In this document: one piece after another, positions 1-16,031 of the stretch | How the letters are laid out: each line of letters starts with the position of its first letter | Numbering within the stretch: the stretch's first letter is position 1 | Assembly (NCBI GenBank): GCA_944472135.2 | Contig: OX235267.1 | Coordinates: forward strand, 33,263,312-33,327,311 | Reading direction: 5' to 3' | From: Trichobilharzia regenti | Taxonomy: Eukaryota > Platyhelminthes > Trematoda > Strigeidida > Schistosomatidae | DNA: 64,000 nt | Made by a program: the position numbers and the translations under genes | The notes under the pieces: model-generated | What the model was told of the DNA's origin: nothing | Database searches by the model: none | Seen by the model: the letters and a program-made list of their open reading frames with translations, nothing else

Positions 1-130
1 ATTAATTAACAAATATATATTTTTTCAATACAGCTTGATTCCACACAGTACTTTTCAGTAGAAGTATGCAAATTTTCAGCATGTGATATCGGTAGCCCAA
101 ATTTTGCAGGCCGACCATTGATATCAGGTG

Positions 131-206
131 TGCGTTGTCAGGGAGTCGAACCCCGGACCATGTGCATAGTTGGCGAGAGTTCTAACCACTGTGCCACTGA
201 CGCACT
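131..206 (-). repeat. tRNA-like SINE head
   Basis: On the minus strand the segment reads as a tRNA-like pol III promoter: an A box of the form TGGCACAGTGGTTAG, then 30-40 nt later a B box GGTTCGACTCC. The same head occurs at 4,140-4,216, 8,760-8,842 and 42,540-42,628, so it is an interspersed tRNA-derived SINE rather than a functional tRNA. The copy at 24,423-24,498 is its duplicate. Confidence 0.6.
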
Positions 207-1149
207 GTTTCAGTAGACGAATATTGTGTTGTCGTTGGTGGTGGTTTTACAGTGTGGGATTACTAGCCTCTTACGTCAATATTTGTCCCTTCTCTTGGCT
301 TACTAGCGGTTATATGAAATTTTCAGTGATGCATCCATTGGCTGGAAACAGAACCAGGTTCATGTGCATGCTTTGGCGGGCATTAATACTAACGCCGTTT
401 TCAAAAGAATCAAATTTGAAGGTAGTGAGTTGGCTTGCGTTATTTGTTTCACGTCGAGTGAATTCTTCTCACGGATTATTGGTGAAAGTGACGATGTTCT
501 TCATGACTATAGGGAACTTACTTTCCGCTTAATTCCAGGTTATACAATACTGAGCGCTGGGAAAATTGGTAGATCATACTGTTCGACTGACCTCATCAAC
601 AGTGTTTCATTCCACTTTGAGACTGATTATACACGAATAAGCTCCTGTAATATCTTATATCTCACAAACACACACACACACACTCACACATAAATAAAAC
701 ACGGGAATTCAGTGAATCGATGCAAACACTTTTTGGTAGGTAGCCTGATTTCTTATTAGTTGTTTTGCAACGAATCAGGTGGCATATCTCTGAATTAGGC
801 TTGTATATCCGTGTTCATATGTCGCCAACCACCAGTACAACAACAACAACAACAACTGGCATACGTACAAGGGATAGCTTCATATTTCATGGCTTACATT
901 CACTATAGATTAACCAGATAGACGACATCATTAGGGCTAAATCACAGCTGTTCATTACCGACCTACACACACGCCTAAGATTGTTCAAGTCTAGTTGTTT
1001 GGACAACGGATAACACCTGCCTTCCTCGAATTCTATTTTTTAAAAGAAATACATACGTCTTAATGGCAGTAGAAATATCTAGTAGTAACATTTCTGTCAC
1101 AATGGATTATTTGTAAAATTTTTGCTTACTATCAGTCATCTATTGATCA
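207..1149. other. No gene recognised; short CA and CAA tracts
   Basis: Nothing here reads as a convincing gene. There is an imperfect (CA)n tract at about 664-690 and a (CAA)n tract at about 838-856. Short open frames are not supported by any recognisable domain. Confidence 0.5.
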
Positions 1150-2398
1150 AAATGCCACACTACGGATCATCATTGAACAAAGCTTGGAATGGCAGTCACC
1201 TCTCTATCTCACTCAACTTCATCGACTTCGAAAAGGCCTTAGACAGCGTCGACCGAGAGGTGATTTGGAAACTACTTCGCTAATACAGGATGCCACTGAC
1301 AGTTATACATCTCATCCAACAGTTATGCGACAATGCTGCATGCCAAGTAATCCAAAACGGGAAACTTACGGAAGCCTTCGAAGTGAGGACGGGAGTGAGG
1401 CAAGGCTGTCTACTATTGCCAATGATCTTCCTGATTGCGCTAGATTGAATAATGCGACAGACAGTGGGCCTGGCGCCGAGGAGACAGGCATAAAATCAAC
1501 CCACACAAAATACTTGAAGGTTCTGGACTTCGCCGACGATATATGTCTGATTTCCCACAAACTGGAAGATATGCGAATGAAAAGCAACAAGTTGACAGAA
1601 GAAGCATCAAAGATAGGATATCACTTCAGGTGAACATAGATATAACAGAGGTGATGAAGATTCCCGGCCAACAGCAATAGCAGCAACAACAACAGAAAAC
1701 AATCAGCCTGAATAAATGGGAGGAACCTGAAAGAAACAACCTCCTTTACCTACACCCCTACCTGGGAAGCATTGTTTCAACTACAGGCCGACGGAACTGA
1801 CGAGGATATCAAAGCAACGAGGATCGGAATAGCATGACAAGCTTTCATTACTCTCAAGTCTGTGTGGAAGTCAACAGCCCCACTCAGCATCAAAAATAAC
1901 ATCCGGATTTTCAACTTCATTGTAAAGTCAGTCAGTGCTACTCACTGTACGGATCAGAGACTTGGCGAGTCATAAAGAGCAACTCAAGCAATCTAAAGAC
2001 CTTCATTAACAGCTGTCTTCGCTCAATACTCAAGACCAGATGGCCGACCAGAAGAGATCAGCAACGGTGAGGGATCTCTGGGAGCGAACCAACCAGGAAC
2101 CGATTGTGAAACAAATAAGCAGGAAGAAATGGAGATGGACTGACCATAAACTGAGGAAACCATCAGGTGACATCACTAGACAGGCCATTGCTCGAGTGGA
2201 ACCCGAAAGGGAAGCGGCCAGTTCCTCGTCAGTGCAAGGGTGACTTGGAGGAGGTCATGCGAAGAGGAGATGAAAGCAGGTGGGCAGACTTGGAGCGGGT
2301 AGAAAAAGCTGGCAGAAAACCGAAGGCAATGGAGATGCGCGACTGAAGCCCTATGTTCCTCTACGAATTAAAGGATAAAGGATATAATAATAATAATC
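1150..2398 (+). pseudogene. RTE/SR2-like non-LTR retrotransposon fragment (RT to tail)
   Basis: Reading across all three forward frames gives pieces of an RTE-clade reverse transcriptase. First comes a palm segment around 1,200-1,440 (FIDFEKA-like, then VRQGCLL-like), then the catalytic motif LDFADDICLISHKLEDM at about 1,525-1,575. The thumb and C-terminal part follow, including a KWRWTDHKLRKP block at about 2,125-2,160. The element ends in a short 3' region with an (ATAATA)n tail near 2,380-2,398. Frames are broken several times, so it cannot be translated. The assignment to RTE rests on the conserved C-terminal block and the trinucleotide tail, as in schistosome SR2. Confidence 0.8.
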
Positions 2399-2723
2399 AG
2401 CCACTACTTGTTTGTAATTAGAATAACTCGTTATCATGCTGTAAATTTTGAATAAAGGTTTGTAGGATTCAAAGTAATCAGTTGAAATTTTGATGTTCTA
2501 GTGTTTCATGGTCGAAAGCAACTCGTTAGTTATGCGTGTCAGTAGTCTTTAAAAAAAAGATTCTATCTATTCTGATGGTCAAACATGTGTCATTTTCTTA
2601 TTATTTCTGTTCTGTGTAACCATTGCAGACGTACATCAGTTTCTATAATAACAATTATTATTATTATTGGATTTCATCATGAGCTGACATTAGTTAGAAA
2701 ACCATTGGAAAACCACAACTGGC

Positions 2724-2772
2724 GTACTGGACAGTTGTTTCGCCCACCTAGTTTGGGACTCTTCATCAGTAC
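2724..2772 (-). ncRNA. Degenerate hammerhead ribozyme
   Basis: On the minus strand, helix I arms GUACUG/CAGUAC (2,767-2,772 and 2,724-2,729) and the GAAA (2,738-2,741) are present. The core CUGANGA is replaced by AUGAAGA at 2,760-2,766, so the essential C3 is lost and no cleavage is expected. Confidence 0.6.
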
Positions 2773-2864
2773 GCATCCATCGGGATTCGAACCCAGGACC
2801 TACTGGTTATAAGGCGAGCTCGTATACCATTAATCCACTGGGTTCGAACCCCTGTGGTGGGTGC

Positions 2865-2913
2865 GTAATGATGAAGAGTCCCAAACTAGGTGGGCGAAAC
2901 AGCTGTCCAGTAC
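2865..2913 (+). ncRNA. Degenerate hammerhead ribozyme
   Basis: The plus-strand partner of the inverted pair has core AUGAAGA at 2,871-2,877, GAAA at 2,896-2,899, the GUC cleavage triplet and CAGUAC at 2,908-2,913. It has the same C3 to A change as its partner and a mismatched 5' arm of helix I. Confidence 0.6.
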
Positions 2914-3129
2914 TTCCTGGCAGGTTTTCCAATGGTTCTCTAACTAATGTCAGCTGATGTTGAAATCCTGAAACCAACCAATCAATCGAATCCCTACAAA
3001 CCAACACTTGAATTTCAATTATTATTTGAATAATTTTCTTGTTCTTCTGGTGTGACCTGGTAGTTCATTCTTCAACAGACTTTTGACGAGCGTTTAAATA
3101 AGGCGAAATTTCCAAATGACGCAAGAAGG

Positions 3130-3832
3130 GAAAATGAGAAGTATCTACAAGTAACAACAACGACAACAAAAACAATAACAAACAACGGCGATCACTATCA
3201 AAGGAATACATTTGAAAGAGGTCACTTCCCTCACCTATGTAGGAAGTATTGTTTCGACCAGAGATGGGTGGCACGAATGAAGTTTTCAAAGCCAGCCAGA
3301 AAGCCAGAATCGGAAAGGCAAGATACAACTTCATCACCATGAAATCAACACCAACGTTGAGTTAATTCTTTCTTCTATATGAGTGGGAAATGGGCATTGA
3401 GCATCATCAAGAAGACTACCAATAGTCTGTTGCAGACATCTGTCACCTTCGCTTCATGTTGAAGGTCAAATGGCCAACAAGGATTGTCGATAAAAAACTC
3501 CGTTAACTAACCGATCAAGAAGCTATCATTCAAAGAATATGTAGGAGAAAGTGGAGATGGACTGGACACACACTGAGGAGACCGTTGAATGACATCGCGC
3601 GCAATGCAAGTCACTGCTCGAGTGGGACGTGGATGGGAAACGATAAGTGGGTGGTGGGCGCGATGGTGACATGGAGGAGATCGAATGGGAAGGAGGAGGA
3701 GGAGGAGGAGAGATAATGGGCAATCGTGGAACCCACTGATGAGTACAACGTCAAATAGAACAAAGTGCAGAATTGTTGCTGAAGCCTTATGTTCCACTTG
3801 GATTCCAAGGAAATAGTCATAATAATATTCTT
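3130..3832 (+). pseudogene. RTE/SR2-like 3' fragment
   Basis: This is the C-terminal part of an RTE-like element. It shows a broken VTSFTYVGSIVST-type block at about 3,220-3,260, then a KWRWTGHTLRRP-type block at about 3,548-3,585. The typical 3' terminus is present, with a FHLDSKEI-type reading of the GTTCCACTTGGATTCCAAGG consensus followed by (TAA)n at about 3,795-3,832. It is frame-broken and not functional. Confidence 0.75.
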
Positions 3833-3984
3833 TTAAGTGTACCACAGTACACTTTCTGATAGAAATCTAATTTGTCGTTACTAGTTAACTACTGAATAGT
3901 AAAAGTGAACAAAATTAAAATTGTAGAACCTGATTGAAATCAACTTTATTGATCGGCAACTGTTCACAGATTATTCCTTTTTTT

Positions 3985-4216
3985 CCTTCACATTCCCGGT
4001 GTAACACAGGGCTTCAAGCTAGAGGCTTGAAGTTTCTGTAGCAGTGTTTATTTTTACGGGGAGGATGGGGTTGCTAGCCTCATGCCCAACCTTTCCTCTT
4101 AATCAGCATTATTTCTGGCTTAGCGAGGTAAAGGAGTGCGCCAGTGGCGGGGGATCGAACCCCGGACCGTTTGCATGGTCGGCGAGCGTCCTAACCGCTA
4201 TGCCATCGACGCACCC
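3985..4216 (-). mobile_element. tRNA-derived SINE, nearly full length
   Basis: The minus strand carries a tRNA-like head with A box TGGCATAGCGGTTAGG and B box GGTTCGATCCC (about 4,146-4,212). A 150-nt body follows, shared with the copies at 42,390-42,628 and 8,612-8,842. There is no coding capacity, so pol III transcription from the head would be expected. Confidence 0.7.
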
Positions 4217-4616
4217 GACTATCCTTACTTGGAATAAATTATTCATATTACTCGAATCACTGTGAGCGCATTGAAGGCATCCAGTGTGTAAGTGCCTGAA
4301 GGACAATGTTAGGCTCTCATTGAAGCAAAACATTTACGTCGAGGAATAGATTTTGAACTGCCAGCATTCTATATTATATATTGAGAAGCATTTCGTCTAT
4401 GCAAAATACAACCGAATTAAAAGTCATTATTAGGATTCAATCTTAATCAAGTCAAATTCTTTCAAAAACAGATACGATGAAAAACTGGAGAGAAATGTTT
4501 CACAAAGACTTTATGCAAGTGATAAACACTTCCTCAGAATTTGAAAGATTTTCTTATTGACTATGTTCCTGAATTAATGAAAACTAGAGAATACAGGAAA
4601 AAGTATATTATTGATG
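4217..4616. other. No gene recognised
   Basis: AT-rich sequence between a SINE and a solo LTR. I see no splice-supported exon or known domain. Confidence 0.4.
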
Positions 4617-4620
4617 AAAG

Positions 4621-4790
4621 TGTAACAACAGAAGACAAGGGCCAGGCAACAGATCAGATCATCTATATGTTAACTGTATCCGCCTACGCAAAGTCTTTGT
4701 TCTCATTTTTCTCACGACCAATATTGGGGACATAAACATTGACGTAAATTACTGTTCACCAACTTTGGCTAACAGCCAGCTCTCACCATA
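4621..4790 (-). mobile_element. Solo LTR, Gypsy-like, with 4-bp target duplication
   Basis: It begins with TGTAACAACAGAAG and ends with CTCTCACCATA on the plus strand. That is the reverse complement of the LTR termini of the element at 15,722-21,671 (TGTGGTGAGAG...TGTTGTTACA). It is flanked by AAAG at 4,617-4,620 and 4,791-4,794, a 4-bp target-site duplication. At 170 bp it is about half the length of the intact LTRs. No internal region adjoins it, so it is a solo LTR left by LTR-LTR recombination. The copy at 28,913-29,082 is its duplicate. Confidence 0.85.
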
Positions 4791-4794
4791 AAAG

Positions 4795-5284
4795 GGCATG
4801 CGTGGTATCCAAACAACCGAAATTAATTTTTCATTTGACTGCAACCGGTATGCATTTTTTAACTTTTTCTCCATATATATGCTTTGATAAACACACACAT
4901 ACAAAAAGAAGTTTTATCTCTTGGTCTAATATTTCGGTGACAGACATAAACACCTTCTACAAAAATTGGATAATTATTATTTCTTCATATGCATTGAAAA
5001 CTGCTATGTTTCGCAGTACATTGAGTTTAAATTTGGGACGCCAATTTGCACACAGACCAGCTGTCCAGGTGACTATTGCTTAACTATGGTGAGAATATTA
5101 TACAACAGGTACCGGTTTTACTCAACCCTCACTACCCTACCGAGTACACAAACAGAAACGTGAATGAAATTTTTTTGTGTTTCAGTATCAGGCGCAGTCT
5201 ATTTTTTTCATAATAATGTATGATTTAAAAAATCACCAAGGATGTATTACTTAGTCTACTATCATGATCAGTAAAATAGTAGGC
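4795..5284. other. No gene recognised; one cysteine-rich open stretch
   Basis: The frame at about 4,966-5,095 contains six cysteines in about 36 codons, ending CTQTSCPGDYC, and is followed by a possible GTGACT donor. It has no signal peptide or recognised fold, so I do not call it a gene. Confidence 0.3.
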
Positions 5285-5545
5285 GTAGAAGTTGTGACCA
5301 GTAGGGTGCAGCAGGTCGGGTGTGAGGACAAATACTCACCGAAGACATTGGCTAGGGGTCGCGCTATGTCGTGAACTGGCAGTAGTTAGAATTCATGGAT
5401 CGGGTGCCAGTAGCTTAATGGTATACGAGGCCGCCAGCCTTGCGTACTGCTCAAGATTCCGAAACTAGGTGGGCGAAACAGCTGTCCAGTACTCAAGTTG
5501 GGGTTTTCCAATGGTTTTCTAACTAATATCAGCTCATGATGAAAT
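5285..5545 (+). mobile_element. Hammerhead SINE copy
   Basis: This is a plus-strand member of the ribozyme SINE family. A 5' body (5,285-5,396) is followed by a decayed tRNA-like segment (about 5,400-5,440), the ribozyme segment (5,444-5,492) and the 3' body ending ATGATGAAATC at about 5,545. It matches the minus-strand unit at 46,729-47,125 along its whole length. Confidence 0.7.
5444..5492 (+). ncRNA. Degenerate hammerhead ribozyme
   Basis: Helix I arms GUACUG/CAGUAC and GAAA are intact, but the core reads CUCAAGA (5,450-5,456) instead of CUGANGA. G5 is lost, so it is predicted inactive. Confidence 0.6.
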
Positions 5546-5766
5546 CTGTTTTATCTAGGTCGATTCTGTTTGTTTTCGGCATAACTACTCTTCAACTGAA
5601 TGTCTTTCATGCAAATATGTATACGCAAACTATAAGAAATACATTCGGAGATGTGTGGCTGATGATAAAAAAGACTACAATGAGTCTGTCATGCAAAACG
5701 ACAGGAGCAAGTATTTATACAGTTCAATTTCAGATAGATACAGGTAATGGGTTTGAAAGATTATAA
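5536..5766 (+). CDS. Candidate secreted-protein exon or small ORF, unrecognised
   Basis: A 76-codon frame starts with ATG-ATG-AAA, which comes from the conserved 3' end of the upstream hammerhead SINE. Residues 1-26 look like a signal peptide: a basic start, the hydrophobic stretch ILFVFGITTLQL, and a VFHA-type cleavage site. About 40 polar residues with one cysteine follow. A GTAATG after ATACAG near 5,743 could be a donor, so it may be a first exon. It is kept unchanged in the duplicate at 29,828-30,058. No family is recognised, and a chance open frame is quite possible. Confidence 0.25.
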   Translation: MMKSVLSRSILFVFGITTLQLNVFHANMYTQTIRNTFGDVWLMIKKTTMSLSCKTTGASIYTVQFQIDTGNGFERL

Positions 5767-6744
5767 ATTAATATTGTAACGGAATACGGACCTGCTGTAT
5801 CATTATCATACTTAGATTATCACTCCACCAGCTCAATAGTGAGACAGACAGTTTGATGGATATCTCCAGCAGAGCTACAGTAAAAGCAGGAGAACAACAG
5901 TGGAACTTTTAATGGGGTGAATTTTGCACACACACACACCACTACCTTACAACGTTACCGTCACCACCAATTCACCAGAATACTTCTGTAAGGTATTTCC
6001 TAGACAGGTTATATGGTCTTTGATCGTGATTATCTGACACAAAAGAACGAAACGCATGGAAGATCATAGCAAAAAATAAGCGTGGAGCAATGATTTACGT
6101 GATAGAAGTGGGGCGTGAAACATGGATTAGTCACACAAATCATTTACAACGTTGTTATTATACCACGTCCTTACTTGAGACGTTTACACTACCTCCACTT
6201 GATGATACAAACTGAAACCAACCGAAACTGTAGAATAAGACAGAGTTTCAACACAGAAGGCAATCCCATCGCAGGCGTTCCTAGACAGTGCGGTTGCAAG
6301 TTTGCTCAAAGAAGAAAAGATACAAATTTCGTCTTACACGTTGTATTTATTTTATTTATATTCACCTAATATTTCCAAAATACAACATTTATTCTTAGCA
6401 GTAGCAGTACGACAATGTTTGTATTTTCCCCTACTTATATCTTCTGCAACCTCGCCCACTTAACTAGCTTCCTAGTTTTCTAGCCGGTCACAACTCCTGT
6501 TATTTTAGAGGGGTTTAGGCATGGGGCTAGCGAACCTACACCACTTAACTACTAGAGAAACTTCAACGCATAAAAAAATTGCATAAAATACAAAAAAATG
6601 CAAATAACAAAATTATTCGTCTTTGGAATCGGAAAGGCGAAATGACACAGCCGGCTGGATGGTAAAAACCAGTCTTCGGAAAGCCAGTCAGCAAGCCGAT
6701 TTGTATTCTCTCGCTCTCTCTCCCTCTCGATAGAAGCAAGAGTA
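5767..6744. other. No gene recognised
   Basis: AT-rich intergenic sequence with short (CA)n at about 5,926-5,938. I found no domain and no convincing exon pair. Confidence 0.45.
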
Positions 6745-8490
6745 AGAATGGTGACATGGGATGTACGTACAACGCACGAGACCGCCGACTGGGAAGGTTA
6801 GCCAGGTAGCCAAAGAAATGAGAAGATATAGATGGCATAGAAGCGCTCGTAATCTGCGAGAGCGAATGGAATGGATGTGGATTATCGAAATCGTAAAGTG
6901 CAGAGTGAGTAGTCTACTCCAGTCGGGTCACCGGGACGACAACCACGAGCACACTGAGGCAATGAGTAGCTATAATGATCTAACCAGTGGCAGCCAGACC
7001 CCTGATGTACTGGGAACCAGCTTCATCCTGCAGGATGGTTACGGCAAGAGTCAACTCGAAACGGAGGAAGGAAGGAAGGAGGGAAGGTTACAGTTATCCA
7101 GTGCTACACACAATCCTACAAACAACGCGTAACAATAGAAGAATGAAGGTTTTTACAGACAACTACGAAGAGTAATGGACAACATTCCGAATGGTGACAT
7201 AAAAATCCTCATTGGCGATATGAGCGTAAGTCGAGCAGGAAGCAGATTGTGCAGGAAGAAAACTCATCATATCTTGGGAGGCTGTCGCTCGGAGAAATGT
7301 ATGAGATCGGAGAATTATTCTCAGACTTCCGCGCTTTCGGTGATCTGGTGATCGGAGGCAGCCAACGTGTACAAGCACAAGGGTGTACTCAAAGAAACAT
7401 GGATTTCGCTTGACGGACATATCACAAACCAGATATGCGTGGTATCGATGCTGCTGAAGGAAGTGGAGATGCAGAGAGCCTGCTGGACACAAATTGTATG
7501 AGGGGGGCAGAGGTGAATCCACTCAGACCACCATCTAGTTCAAGTAAGCTCCAAGTTGAAGCTGAAATGCGTCAGACCAACTGGAGACAGACCACTGTAA
7601 ATCAAGTTCAGCATTCAGAAACTGAAGGACAAATCTAAAAAGGATGCCTTCACTACACATCATATCAGACCAGATGAGATGATATCAGATGAGAGCACAG
7701 TCGGAGATACTACGTGGCATGACTGAGGCGACCTGCGTGAAGGAACGTTAGAACTGACTCTCCGATGGTGATGTTCAAGGAAACGTGTACAACATTTGGG
7801 GGGTAACGAATAGATACGACAAGTAATGGCTGTGAACGGACGCCTACCTGGGAGCTGATAAAAGAGAAAAGAAGAGAGCAGACGATAGGAGAGCAGAGGA
7901 GAGCAGAGGAGAGGAGGTTGGTGTGGGAGAGGATTACTCATTGAAAAGATGGACAAGAAAAGGAGAAGCTGAGTTCACAACAATGTACACTGCACTGAAT
8001 AAAGCAGTGAAGAAGAGTGCTAGGAAGGACAAAAGACAATTCTACGACACACTGGCTGGTAACCGATGCACAACAGACTGGTCACACATGAACCAGACCT
8101 CTGAACATGATATCAGATAGGCACCAGGTGTCTATGTGGAAAGACACCAACGCACATGATGGAACCCACAAAATAAGATGTCCGAGGGAAGCTGATTACC
8201 AAGGACAATGGTCTGGTCACTTCGAAGGACTCTTGAATCACCCAACACCTGAAAGTCGTCTAGAAAGAAATATGACCAGCAGTGACAGCACGCACAGAAT
8301 AGCCTGGTGGCCGGTGGACACGAATCCTTGAGAGGAAGCAGAAATTCTGAATTCGATCAAGCTCCTGGAGTCCGGCGAGAGAGGTAGCAGGTCCAGATGG
8401 AATTCCCCTACACGGAGGCTCTGAAAACGGACTGATGGACTGCAGCTTATGTGCCACCTTGTCAAGCTGCCAAATAAGGGCGGACTAGGT
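6745..8490 (+). pseudogene. RTE/SR2-like 5' half (endonuclease), truncated
   Basis: The start reads TWDVRT followed by a broken GRLGQVAKEMRRY-type block (6,750-6,830), which is the beginning of an RTE apurinic-endonuclease domain. Later pieces (about 7,180-7,640) match the ILIGDMN and VNPLRPPSSSSKLQVE regions of the same reading frame family. Stops and shifts are frequent. The element is cut at about 8,420-8,490, whereas its duplicate at 31,037 runs on into the RT and tail. Confidence 0.75.
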
Positions 8491-8611
8491 GTCTTCAGTA
8501 GATTATCACTTGCTTCTCTGCGAGTCTTCTTTGCTCCTACATACTAGCTGACTCATAATTCTATATCATGCTGAGTGACTTACCAACAATAATCACTGAA
8601 ATAGGCTATTT

Positions 8612-8842
8612 TTCCCTTTACATTCCAAGTGAAGCATAAAGCGCTTCAAGCTAGAGTTCTCAGGTTTCAATAGCAGTGGTTTCATTTTCACGGAGTGTAG
8701 TTTCTAGCTCCATGGTCAACATTAACCCCTTTTTATATCGAATTTACTACTGACCTAGCAGGGTGTAAGACTGCATAGGCCGAGGATCGAATCAAGGACC
8801 ACATGCAAGTGTTCTATCTCTGTACCACCGACACCAAAAAGT
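8612..8842 (-). mobile_element. tRNA-derived SINE, diverged copy
   Basis: It is colinear with 3,985-4,216 on the minus strand, with the shared body CTTCAAGCTAGAG and GTAGCAGTG-type segments and a degraded A/B-box head near 8,780-8,842. It is more diverged than the other copies. Confidence 0.6.
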
Positions 8843-9178
8843 AAAAAAAAAAATAATTGCCATTATTACAAAACAAACTTGTTTTCTGTTTCAAATAGCC
8901 ATATTCAACAAACAAAACAAAAAACCAAAAAATTCCACACTAATCTCAAAAAATAAGGGTCTGTCAAACCGTGAACACAGTGTAAATCGAAACAAACACG
9001 TCAGTGTTGATAATTATAAGCTCAAAGGTTGTATTGTATATTTTGTGTTCCACTCGATAATTCAGAGGAGTGAAATAAATGGGCGATAAGAAATGGTTTA
9101 CATTTTTTAACATGTCGAATAAGCTGTCTGTTGAACAATTAGAATGTATCAATAGAAAACTGTATATGTATATATACA
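8843..9178. other. AT-rich upstream region of the cysteine-rich gene
   Basis: I recognise no repeat or exon here. The region holds AT-rich upstream DNA ending in alternating TA sequence just before the TATA-like box. Confidence 0.4.
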
Positions 9179-9189
9179 TATATATAAAC
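9179..9189 (+). promoter_or_regulatory. TATA box of the cysteine-rich gene
   Basis: TATATATAAAC lies 43 nt upstream of the start codon at 9,232. The second gene of this type has the identical string upstream of its start (minus strand, 41,591-41,603). This supports a shared core promoter and a short 5' UTR. Confidence 0.5.
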
Positions 9190-9231
9190 ATTCAGTAAAT
9201 TATTAGTGTGTATCATTGTTCTACAATAATC

Positions 9232-14471
<5,240 letters not shown>

Positions 14472-14959
14472 GATATATATATATACTCATCCCGTACAAA
14501 CAACTTGTTTGGTATCACTTCTCAAAACATTTACTAATTATTTAACCTATTATTGAATTCAATTTTGTTTGAACTACAAAAACGTATAAATATATCTTGT
14601 TTCAATTTTAACACTGACAACATTTTATAATTTGAAATTACTAGGGCACTTCATTGCCCTAAAAGCATTCAATGAGACTACCTCAAGTAAAATGTCAGAC
14701 TCACATATGCAAGAACTTGGTTGAATTTTGTGAATCTTTTTTCTATACATTACAGTTAATTTCTGCACAAATTCAACTGGAATTCTCCTCACTGTAATAG
14801 AGTGTATCGAAATACCCGACAAGTCAAAACGATATGCGCTTAACCAGTTGAACCTATCATTAATAAATTCATATATCGGATTTAGGAGGAAATTAGTCAC
14901 GAGGTAATTCGTTGTCGATCAAGATCTTGACCAATATTTATAACTATCAGTATTGCTTG
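14472..14959. other. 3' flank of the cysteine-rich gene
   Basis: AT-rich sequence with no canonical AATAAA close to the stop codon, only TATAAA-like strings. No further gene is recognised before the RTE fragment at about 14,960. Confidence 0.4.
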
Positions 14960-15721
14960 ATTGTCGAAGAAGCAGCCGGTGAAGACAGGACTCAAAGTGA
15001 ACATAGACAAGACAGAGGTCATGAAAATAACCAACAACAACAACGGCAGTAGCAAAATACAGCCACCAGCCAATCACCATCAACAGGAGGGATTTGAAAG
15101 AAGTTAGTGACTTCATTCACTTATCTAGGGAGCATTGTGCTCCTCAACTACAGGCAGTCGGAACGGACGAGAATGTCAAATCCAGCGAGAATCGGGAAGA
15201 CGACAAACACATTCATCAACCAACCTGAAACCAATCTGGAAATCTTCGTCACTCAGCCAGCATCAACAACAAAATTCGGTAGGATTTTCAATACAAACGT
15301 CAAGTCAGTCAGTCAGTTCTCCTATACGGATCAGAACCTTGGTGGGTGGGTCACAAAGAATATTTCCAACAGCCTGTTGCAAACCAGACCTTTATCAACA
15401 ACTGTCAACTATCGCTCTATACTGAAGATCAGATGGCCGGGCCGGGCCGGAAACAATCACCAACAAGAAACTATGGCTGGGAACAAACAAAAGAATAAGC
15501 AATCGCCCAACAAATATGCAGGAGAAAGTGTATTGGGATGGATTGGACACTCGTGGCTGAGGAGGCCGCCACTGGGTGACAGCGCGCACGCGTCAGGCCA
15601 TTGCTCGAGTGGAACCAGGCTGAAAGGGAAGCGGCGAGTGGGAAGTCAGTGTAAGGGTGACATGGAGGAGGTCGTGTGATGAGGAGTTGAAAGAGTATGG
15701 ACTAACTAACATGGATGCAGG
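14960..15721 (+). pseudogene. RTE/SR2-like element, 5' piece, interrupted by LTR element
   Basis: Frames around 14,985-15,700 give the usual C-terminal RTE blocks: NIDKTEVMKI-like, DFIHLSREHCAPQLQAVGTD-like, LYGSEPWW-like and the GKRRVGSQCKG arginine-rich end. The segment stops at CAGG (15,718-15,721), where the LTR element is inserted. It resumes at 21,672 with the expected TACAGCAGAAGGAAG and tail. The 3.9-kb second part of the other copies is thus split here. Confidence 0.8.
15718..15721 (+). repeat. Target-site duplication CAGG (left)
   Basis: CAGG directly precedes the first LTR and is repeated at 21,672-21,675 directly after the third LTR. A single 4-bp duplication around the whole tandem shows that it occupies one insertion site. 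Confidence 0.8.
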
Positions 15722-16029
15722 TGTGGTGAGAGCAGACTGCTAGCCGATTGGTTGACACTAATCTACGTTAATGTCTAGGTCACTAATATGGGCCGTGAGA
15801 AAATATGAACAAGGCTGTTTCAACAACCAATCACAGCAAACTTAAATGTGGACAAATATGATTCGCAGATAGATGGCTCTACTTTCCGAGAAATATCGAA
15901 AACAACCAATCATAAGACTGCCTTTTTCTGCTTGCATAAGCCTTATTAATGCACATAAAATATATATATATACGTGTTGATTTTCGTAATAAAACGATCT
16001 GTTGCCAGCCCTTGTCTTCTGTTGTTACA
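15722..16029 (+). repeat. LTR 1 (308 bp)
   Basis: TG...CA ends are present: TGTGGTGAGAG at the start and TTGTTACA at the end. It has CCAAT motifs, a TA-rich TATA region at about 15,958-15,973 and AATAAA at 15,988-15,993. It lacks 44 bp present in LTRs 2 and 3. The missing piece lies between two near-identical AACAACCAATCANAAGACTG direct repeats, so it looks like a slippage deletion. Confidence 0.9.
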
Positions 16030-16031
16030 TT

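Larger units (their letters stand above)
2669..3005. repeat. Head-to-head pair of hammerhead SINEs
   Basis: A minus-strand copy (2,669-2,841) and a plus-strand copy (2,841-3,005) of the same SINE meet at their tRNA-like heads. Each has a B box GGTTCGAAC/T, a hammerhead-like segment and a shared 3' body that ends with the TCAGCTCATGATGAAATC-type tail. The result is an inverted repeat with arms of roughly 130-160 bp. Confidence 0.75.
1..8420 (+). repeat. Long direct duplication, copy 1
   Basis: This block is repeated in the same orientation at 24,293-32,712 with a constant offset of 24,292. Reading both side by side I saw only scattered single-base differences over the first 7.5 kb (for example near 4,385, 5,460, 6,072, 6,705 and 7,037). 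Differences become denser from about 7,730, and the match breaks up at about 8,410-8,420 inside an RTE-like element. The left end is outside the window. All elements inside, including the solo LTR and the SINEs, are present in both copies, so they predate the duplication. It is either a recent segmental duplication or an assembly artefact that retained two haplotypes. Confidence 0.95.

Noticed and set aside
131..206. Functional tRNA gene
   Set aside because: A and B boxes are present, but acceptor stems do not pair and the sequence is repeated with a common body, so it is a SINE head.
4966..5095. Cysteine-rich exon in the duplicated block
   Set aside because: There are six cysteines, but no knottin spacing, no signal peptide and no clear acceptor.
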